NCBI GenBank assembly: GCA_001598975.1
Contig: BBXU01002726.1
Span: forward strand, 1-24,656
DNA length: 24,656 bases
Source of the DNA: Parachlorella kessleri
Taxonomy: Eukaryota > Chlorophyta > Trebouxiophyceae > Chlorellales > Chlorellaceae
Direction: 5' to 3'
Shown here: positions 21,401 to 24,656 of the stretch, piece after piece
Layout: each line of letters opens with the position of its first letter
How positions within the stretch are numbered: the stretch's first letter is position 1
Made by a program: the position numbers and the translations under genes
The notes under the pieces: generated by a model
Databases searched by the model: none
Told to the model about the DNA's origin: nothing
What the model saw: the letters and a program-made list of their open reading frames with translations, nothing else

Positions 21401-24400
21401 CCACCAGCCGGTGTACGTGCCCCTGGACATCACCCTGGCGCCGCCCCCCGCCCAGCCGCCTGGGGCTGTGCTGGCGCGGAACCAGCCAGCAGAGCAAGCA
21501 GCAGGGGGGCTCACGGCGGGGGGCCTGAGGCCAGTGACCAGCCTGAGCAAGGTGGGCTGGGGGCTGGGCTGGGCTTGGGCCTGTCATCCATTGGCAGGAG
21601 AAGGGGGGAGCCTGATGAGGCAAGGCCAACAATGACCGTTTACTATACGCCTGCAGAGGGTGGGGAGCAGTGCTGCGGTAGTGGCATGGCTAGGAGGCGG
21701 AGCCCGTGTGTTTGGTGTCCTAGCCTCCACAAGTGTTGTCTCCTAGCCCCTCCCATGCGCAGGGTGCTGCGGACGTGCTGGCTCAGTATGCTGCCGAGGA
21801 TGGTGAAGGCGGCAACGGGTCTGGTGAAGGGGTGACATACGAGCGTGTGGCGCCCTGCCTCCTGCCCGAGAAGCAGCAGGTGATGACTCCTCAAACTGAA
21901 AAGAGTCGCCCTTTGGGGCACGCAGGTTGTGCAGTCAGGGCAGCATGGCTTTTCAGGTTGGCTGGTTGATGGCACCTTGCTAGACTATGGGCTGGAGTTC
22001 ATTGCTGGTATGGTGTATGGTACTGGCAGGTCACCTGCCCGCTTGTATGCTGTTTGCAAGCGCAGGTGACGTTGGTGCATGTGAAGGGGCCTCGCTACTG
22101 GCCACAAGTGCTCACATCAGCCGGCAAGGGCCGCAGCCTGGATGCACTCTACAAAACGCAGACGCTGTTCGTCCAGCGCAAGGCGGGCGCCCTACCTTAC
22201 GCCAGCGACCCAACAGGCGAGTTGGTTGGGGTGCGGGCTCTCACAGGAAGGTGCTTCTCCGGGATTGCCTTGACATTGCTTGTTGCTCATCAGTGTACAC
22301 CATGTGATTTTTGATAGAGTCCGTGCCAAGGCAACAGGGGAGGCAGGGCATGGGCGCTGCCCCCGCCTTACCATCCTGCAAAGGGACTCCATTGTGAGGT
22401 TGCTTACTTTGTCCCAAGAGACCATGCACACAAGCGGCAAGGCTGGTCGGCAGCACTCTTTGTGAGTCCATGTACACCTTCTACCTCAAAGCAAACTGAC
22501 GGGATTATCAAGCATGGTGCTTGCACTGCTTGGGAGCCATGGACGGTGCCTTGCACTATATTGTCGTGCCCCATGTACTGCGAGTGCCGCTCGATGCTGG
22601 AAGGACACAAGCTGAGCGGTGGATGCTTGCTGGGGCGGTGCAGGTGTGCGGTCCTTGCTGTCCCGCATGTTCCAGCGCGGCGGGGCCGACGAGGGCGGTG
22701 CCGATCTGGTCAACCTCTGCGCCACCTTCGGCTCCGACCCCTTCATCAACCAATTTGCCCAGGTGCGCGCCGGTTGGCAGCTGGTGTATGAGAAGGCGGT
22801 GGTGCTCCCATGTACGTGAAGGGTTTTCCTTCTGTACCAGTGTGGCTGTGATGGCTGTGGCGTGGGTGCGGAGGACCCACCCTCAATCCCAGCCTGGGTT
22901 GAGGCCAGGTTGTGTAGGCAGCCAAGCCAGCCCACTGGGAAAGGCTGGGCTGGAGTGAATCCGGGTTCTGTATGTGGGCACTGCAGGGGAGCTATTGCTG
23001 GTATTGCTGCCTGCAGCGCTTGCCAAGGAAGACTGACATCCTCACCAACAGTATTACTCTGCTCGCCCCCCCCCCCCCTCCCCCCGCGCGCAGGCTTTCT
23101 GCTCTGAGCAGGGCTCTGGCGCTGGCGGCTTTGCCTCGCAGCTTCCGGTATCTGCCGAGCGCTTCCCAGACTTCTGTCGGGGCGCGCTGTACGAGTGCAT
23201 CACGCGGGAGAAGCCGCACGCGCTGCTGCCCTACCTGACGCTGCAGTGCATGCTGAAGGTACGTTGGACCCTAGTAGTAGGCAAAGCCAACTGTCTTTAT
23301 TGTGTTGTGCTCTGGATCAACTCTGTTTTCTGGCAGGTGGCACCGCGCAACCGTAGACCGCGGTGCGAGAAGCATTGATGTTATTATCGTCTGTTAGCCG
23401 GTTGTTCTTATGTCATACATGCTGTGCATGTAGGGGCTGGCGGATCTCCCCGTCGGCTGGCCTGACCTTGCGGCTGGGCTGCCCCCCACGCTCCCCCTGT
23501 GGAGCCTCAAGCTCTCCCTGGCATACTTCACAGGCAGCATGGGGCTGGCACTGGAGAGTCTGGAGAGAGACACATCTATGACAGGTGAAGGCATATGCCC
23601 CGTTAGCTGCAGCACCCATGACAGGTGAAGGCATATGCCTCGTTAGCTGCAGCATAGAGTGTGAGTCACTTGACGACCCAACCGATCTGTACTGGCCTTC
23701 ACAACACGCATCCTACGCATGAACCCCACTGGACTATGTAGCACTTTGTAAGAGTTGCTGCCAAGGAAGACTGCATATCCATACGCCTACCCTTTTCGTT
23801 TATTGCCCGTTTGCTTGGGGCTTTGCCCTGCTGATCTAAACAAAACTGAGGCAGTCCGTGACAAGTCTGGCAGTCTGGCTGATGTACCAAACTTGTGCCT
23901 CGATGTTGATGTTTGTACAGTTCTCGATTTTTTTTTGGGGGGGGGAGGGGCCAGTTACACAGTGGCTAGGCTGCCACGTGTCATCATATAGCTTTCGAGG
24001 CTTGTGGTCGACTTCACGACCAGTCTGGTTGTGCAGGTGGGTCGGCCCCTGAACGATGGCAACCGCTCATCAGTCCGCTGTACCTGCAATCGTGCTGGCT
24101 ACGGGTGCGGCAAGCCTGGAGTGCATCGTTGCTGTCCTCGGGCAACCAGGGTGCAGTTTTGGAGGATTACCTCCATACTTACGAGTTGGGTCATGGTGAT
24201 GGTGGCATGCTAGGGGCCTATCTGCAGCTTTGCAACGTCCCTTCCGTGCCAAGGTTGATTGCGCTCATTGATGATGCACAACACACGGTGCGAGATCTGC
24301 ACGTAGAGCAGGGGTTGGGTGCGAGTCTACTAGTGGGGTTGCTGGCTTCAGCGATCAGTGGAATGCCTGTGGAAGCCGCGCAATCTTTGTTGTCAGTCCT

Positions 24401-24419
24401 TAGCTCAGGGGGAAACTAA
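3747..24419 (+). CDS. APC1: Anaphase-promoting complex subunit 1 (APC1), 42 exons
   Basis: APC1 is the scaffold of the nuclear/cytosolic APC/C ubiquitin ligase, which drives anaphase and mitotic exit. Exons: 3747-3941, 4083-4244, 4654-4812, 5149-5175, 5269-5330, 6352-6536, 6782-6912, 7123-7516, 7859-8046, 8954-9125, 9375-9494, 9922-10048, 10350-10501, 10958-11164, 11444-11640, 11935-12115, 12424-12609, 12948-13154, 13412-13629, 13895-13973, 14594-14737, 15178-15351, 15781-15883, 16347-16496, 16932-17031, 17322-17443, 17683-17798, 17992-18113, 18409-18529, 18819-18952, 19375-19452, 19686-19830, 20109-20225, 20502-20672, 20962-21032, 21336-21551, 21763-21879, 22066-22216, 22644-22762, 23094-23258, 23434-23584, 24037-24419. 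All phases match; the sum is 6519 nt (2172 residues plus TAA). Motifs collinear with animal and plant APC1: DLDTLPWGVALP (about 851), FHNGVAAGL (1178), DREGYALAAGMALGL (1345), TDNRCHLQ (1732), KGPRYW (1857). It is longer than the human (about 1944) and Arabidopsis (about 1680) proteins. The least certain parts are the start, exons 4-5 and the end of exon 11. Confidence 0.93.
5149..5330 (+). CDS. APC1: APC1 candidate exons 4 (27 nt) and 5 (62 nt)
   Basis: Exon 4 (5149-5175) is flanked by GATGCAG and GTGAGC and encodes SYRRTAVWS. Joined to exon 3 it gives TYNR-SYRRTAVWS, which fits the human TYDAVQNVHSVW region. Exon 5 (5269-5330), flanked by TTGCAG and GTGATA, supplies exactly the two extra bases needed to enter exon 6 in frame and encodes a Ser-rich linker. 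GTGATA is a weak donor, so exon 5 is the less certain of the two. Confidence 0.45.
5331..6351 (+). other. APC1 intron 5, host of a nested antisense gene
   Basis: This 1021-base intron (GTGATA to CCTGCAG) is the longest in the APC1 model. Its middle carries the complete minus-strand acyl-CoA-binding protein gene (5627-6185). If exons 4 and 5 are wrong the host intron is 4813-6351 instead, and the nesting holds either way because exons 3 and 6-7 are clearly APC1. Bases 6186-6351 should include the promoter and 5' UTR of the nested gene. Confidence 0.8.
5627..6185 (-). CDS. ACBP: Acyl-CoA-binding protein, nested in an APC1 intron
   Basis: Small cytosolic ACBPs bind long-chain acyl-CoA esters and carry or buffer them for lipid synthesis and turnover. 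Exon 1 (6185-5930, 85 codons plus one base) starts at ATG opening MATELEKRF and holds nearly the whole four-helix domain, with the hallmark YSLYKQATEGDV and AKWDAWAELKGTSREEAM. The four ligand residues known from bovine ACBP (Tyr28, Lys32, Lys54, Tyr73) correspond to Tyr34, Lys38, Lys60 and Tyr79. The donor is CAAG|GTACGT. My choice for exon 2 is 5682-5627 (TATGCAG|AT), in phase, adding an acidic tail (DDPAWESHEALEAYKEEA) and TGA, 103 residues in all. An alternative acceptor, TTACAG|ACAC nearer 5780, would end after DTTQFPA. Having an intron, it is not a fresh retrocopy. It is transcribed against APC1. Confidence 0.88.
8047..8953 (+). other. APC1 intron 9 (907 bases)
   Basis: The intron runs from AAG|GTCCGT to CACCTGCAG. 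It holds a strong foldback at 8298-8384, a G-rich GGGGTGG run just after the donor (about 8059-8089) and an alternating TGCATGCATGCATGCGTGCATACG tract near 8718-8745. No open frame in it resembles a gene on either strand. Confidence 0.75.
8298..8384. repeat. Intronic foldback, about 23-bp stem
   Basis: The left arm 8298-8320 (TGTAGCCCAGCCA then CCAGGCGGTG) is complementary to the right arm 8357-8384 (CACCGCCTGG, a 5-base bulge TCTGC, then TGGCTGGGCTACA). The loop, about 36 bases, contains a second small hairpin, CTTGG-TTCGG-CCAAG (8326-8340). Size and shape would fit a microRNA-type precursor, a structured intronic RNA or a short foldback transposon remnant. The sequence alone does not decide, and no target-site duplication was seen. 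Confidence 0.6.
9495..9921 (+). other. APC1 intron 11, boundary uncertain, possible GC-AG
   Basis: Exon 11 (from 9375) and exon 12 (to 10048) are both clearly APC1, but the obvious GT at 9485 leaves them out of phase by one base. Ending exon 11 at 9494 (AACAG|GCACGC) restores the frame and would make this a GC-AG intron. GCACGC is a poorer match to the GC-donor consensus than the other three. An overlooked tiny exon between them is the main alternative. Confidence 0.4.
9922..14737 (+). CDS. APC1: APC1 exons 12-21: middle helical domain with long insertion
   Basis: These exons encode about residues 599-1164. The order follows known APC1: AWEQLLG (exon 12), VYEDMKMSVLSWHLL and YRDHYGRDLG (exon 14), DLDTLPWGVALPLRQAL and GDWPREAYVLIG (exon 16), LRFGRDLRLVEVRGLL (exon 19), RTMALPLG (exon 20) and NNAVVNLDLS (exon 21). 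Exons 17, 18 and the first part of 19 encode roughly 165 residues rich in Pro, Ala and Gly, where human APC1 has a shorter acidic linker. Exon 17 contains SPAK (about 924-927), a full CDK consensus. Exon 14 ends in a Gln-rich stretch. Confidence 0.92.
12676..12703 (+). repeat. Poly-G tract in APC1 intron 17
   Basis: A run of 11 G (12676-12686) is followed by AGGGGCGGGCGGGGGGG, about 65 bases into the intron. It has several adjacent G-runs that could form a G-quadruplex in the pre-mRNA. Confidence 0.8.
13974..14593 (+). other. APC1 intron 20 (620 bases)
   Basis: The intron runs from CTAG|GTACGC to GCGCAG. Its middle (about 14341-14432) is a long C-rich pyrimidine tract broken by A (CCCCTCCCCC, CCCACCCCCA and similar). 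No gene seen on either strand; the long open frames crossing it come from the repetitive composition. Confidence 0.75.
15178..21032 (+). CDS. APC1: APC1 exons 22-35: PC-repeat domain
   Basis: These exons encode about residues 1165-1739, the proteasome/cyclosome (PC) repeat solenoid of APC1, a repeat shared with proteasome subunits RPN1 and RPN2. The small-residue GxALGL-type repeat cores are visible: HAGLLMALGLTG, IIGVLLGMAAAKR, AAALLGVGLLFQG, YALAAGMALGLITLG, AATLALGLMYL, YALAGACLAVGIRHAG, ALALAVVMAGSGHLD and AVSMALGFLFLGAGA. Most are cut at a Gly or Arg codon by an intron, so repeats and exons roughly correspond. In known APC/C structures this domain contacts other scaffold subunits and the CDC20/CDH1-catalytic side. 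Introns 31 and 34 use GC donors. Confidence 0.95.
16503..16536 (+). repeat. Poly-G tract in APC1 intron 24
   Basis: G12, T, G12 (16512-16536) begins only 15 bases after the exon 24 donor (16496|GTGAGC). A similar G7-T-G7 run follows the donor of exon 21 (from 14738). Confidence 0.85.
18966..19060 (+). repeat. GCTT/GCTG tetranucleotide tract in intron 30
   Basis: This stretch of about 95 bases is built from TTGC and TGGC units, starting about 14 bases after the exon 30 donor. It reads open in several frames as Leu-Ala-Cys repeats, but it is intronic microsatellite. Shorter relatives occur before the exon 35 acceptor (about 20939-20960) and the exon 18 acceptor (about 12903-12930). Confidence 0.85.
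19453..19685 (+). other. GC-AG intron 31 of APC1
   Basis: The donor is CACAG|GCAAGG and the acceptor GCATGCAG. Joining gives ALAQ-AHCYALAGACL, matching human LSQAHVYIIAGACL without a gap. No GT lies close enough to give the same join. Confidence 0.88.
20673..20961 (+). other. GC-AG intron 34 of APC1
   Basis: The donor is AAGCAG|GCAAGA and the acceptor CCTGCAG. The join is phase 1 and gives TTPQA-VASLVISLFPRFP, continuing the conserved block ending TDNRCHLQ. Confidence 0.85.
21336..24419 (+). CDS. APC1: APC1 exons 36-42: C-terminal domain and stop
   Basis: These exons encode about residues 1740-2172. Conserved blocks in order: AFRHLYALAAQPR and VDVDTHQPVYVPL (exon 36), VHVKGPRYWPQVL and YASDPTG (exon 38), SLLSRMF and FGSDPFINQFAQ (exon 39), GALYECITREKP (exon 40), WSLKLSLAYF (exon 41). 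The 383-nt last exon ends with TAA at 24417-24419. Exon 36 carries an insertion of about 35 residues rich in Ala, Pro and Gly after the VDVDT block. Nothing suggests a frameshift or premature stop, so the gene looks intact to its end. Confidence 0.93.
22217..22643 (+). other. GC-AG intron 38 of APC1
   Basis: The donor is AACAG|GCGAGT and the acceptor GCGGTGCAG, phase 1. The join ASDPTG-VRSLLSRMF aligns without a gap to human EDPMGWQSLLAQTV. Using the nearby GT at 22227 or 22232 would break phase. Confidence 0.85.
23066..23085 (+). repeat. Poly-C tract before the exon 40 acceptor
   Basis: C13, T, then about six C immediately precede CGCGCGCAG at 23093. It serves as an extreme polypyrimidine tract. 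Confidence 0.75.
23578..23654 (+). repeat. 40-base duplication spanning the exon 41 donor
   Basis: The 37-base unit at 23578-23614 recurs at 23618-23654 with one difference (C to T), a period of 40. The unit includes the exon 41 donor, ATGACAG|GTGAAG, so two identical 5' splice sites lie 40 bases apart (after 23584 and after 23624). Only the first keeps the APC1 frame into exon 42. Confidence 0.92.
23928..23945 (+). repeat. T9-G9 tract in APC1 intron 41
   Basis: Nine T are followed directly by nine G, then AGGGG. A near-copy of this arrangement lies at 24628. Confidence 0.85.
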
Positions 24420-24656
24420 ACGCACTCTGCTTGATGACAGATGCTTGAGACATTGGGTGCTGCCTCTTCGGCCCCGGTTCATAGGAGCCTTGAGGTGCCA
24501 TGCCTCACTTAAGTTGTTATCACACCGCCTTGTGGCAGTCCGTGAAGTGTCCCTTGTGTCCTGTGCTTGTGTTTGTTCCCGGCTGGTTTTCACACCGTGT
24601 GCTGCCTCTTCGGCCCGGGATTGTTCGTTTTTTTTTTGGGGGGGGGTGGGGGTCGG
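24420..24656 (+). other. APC1 3' UTR and downstream flank
   Basis: This is sequence after the APC1 stop. An 18-base direct repeat (GTGCTGCCTCTTCGGCCC) occurs at 24457-24474 and 24599-24616, 142 bases apart. The last bases are T10-G9-T-G5 (24628-24652). No TGTAA polyadenylation signal appears before the window ends, so the transcript end may lie beyond it. Confidence 0.6.

Larger units (their letters stand above)
9126..23433 (+). other. Remaining APC1 introns longer than about 300 bases
   Basis: Introns 4245-4653, 4813-5148, 10049-10349, 10502-10957, 12116-12423, 12610-12947, 14738-15177, 15352-15780, 15884-16346, 16497-16931, 18953-19374, 21033-21335 and 22763-23093 were read on both strands. 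Apart from the tracts listed separately I see no gene or structured RNA in them. All start with GT and end in AG. The span given covers most of them. Confidence 0.6.

Noticed and set aside
1..24656. Bacterial or organellar origin with operons
   Set aside because: Conserved proteins are split by dozens of GT/GC-AG introns with TGCAG acceptors and belong to eukaryotic nuclear families.

Overview
This window reads as nuclear DNA of a green alga, most likely a chlorophycean/volvocalean such as a Chlamydomonas or Haematococcus relative. It is GC-rich. Its genes are broken into many short exons by introns of about 140-1000 bases, nearly all ending in (T)GCAG. Introns carry CA/GT, GCTT, poly-G and poly-C tracts. 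The species is an inference; no rRNA or organelle marker is present.

Layout. Bases 1-2170 hold no gene I can support; a striking pair of overlapping palindromes lies at 1188-1241. At 2171-3332 (minus strand) a three-exon gene encodes an unrecognised 155-residue protein. About 0.4 kb (3333-3746) separates it from the main gene in a head-to-head arrangement. From about 3747 to 24419 (plus strand) runs one very large gene for APC1, the largest scaffold subunit of the anaphase-promoting complex/cyclosome. I chained 42 exons. Their phases agree at every junction, one of them only by assuming a GC donor, and the lengths sum to 6519 nt, or 2172 residues plus stop. Bases 24420-24656 are downstream sequence.

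Nested inside APC1 intron 5 on the opposite strand (6185 down to 5627) is a complete two-exon acyl-CoA-binding protein gene, with its four lipid-ligand residues intact. So a lipid-metabolism gene sits antisense inside a cell-cycle gene.

Other points of note: three well-supported GC-AG introns in the 3' half of APC1 and a fourth possible one; a duplicated 5' splice site at the end of exon 41; a 27-nt microexon; a roughly 165-residue Pro/Ala/Gly-rich insertion in APC1 with a full CDK-type SPxK site; a strong intronic foldback; and two T(9-10)G9 tracts. No bacterial features, CRISPR arrays, tRNAs, rRNAs or intact transposons were found.
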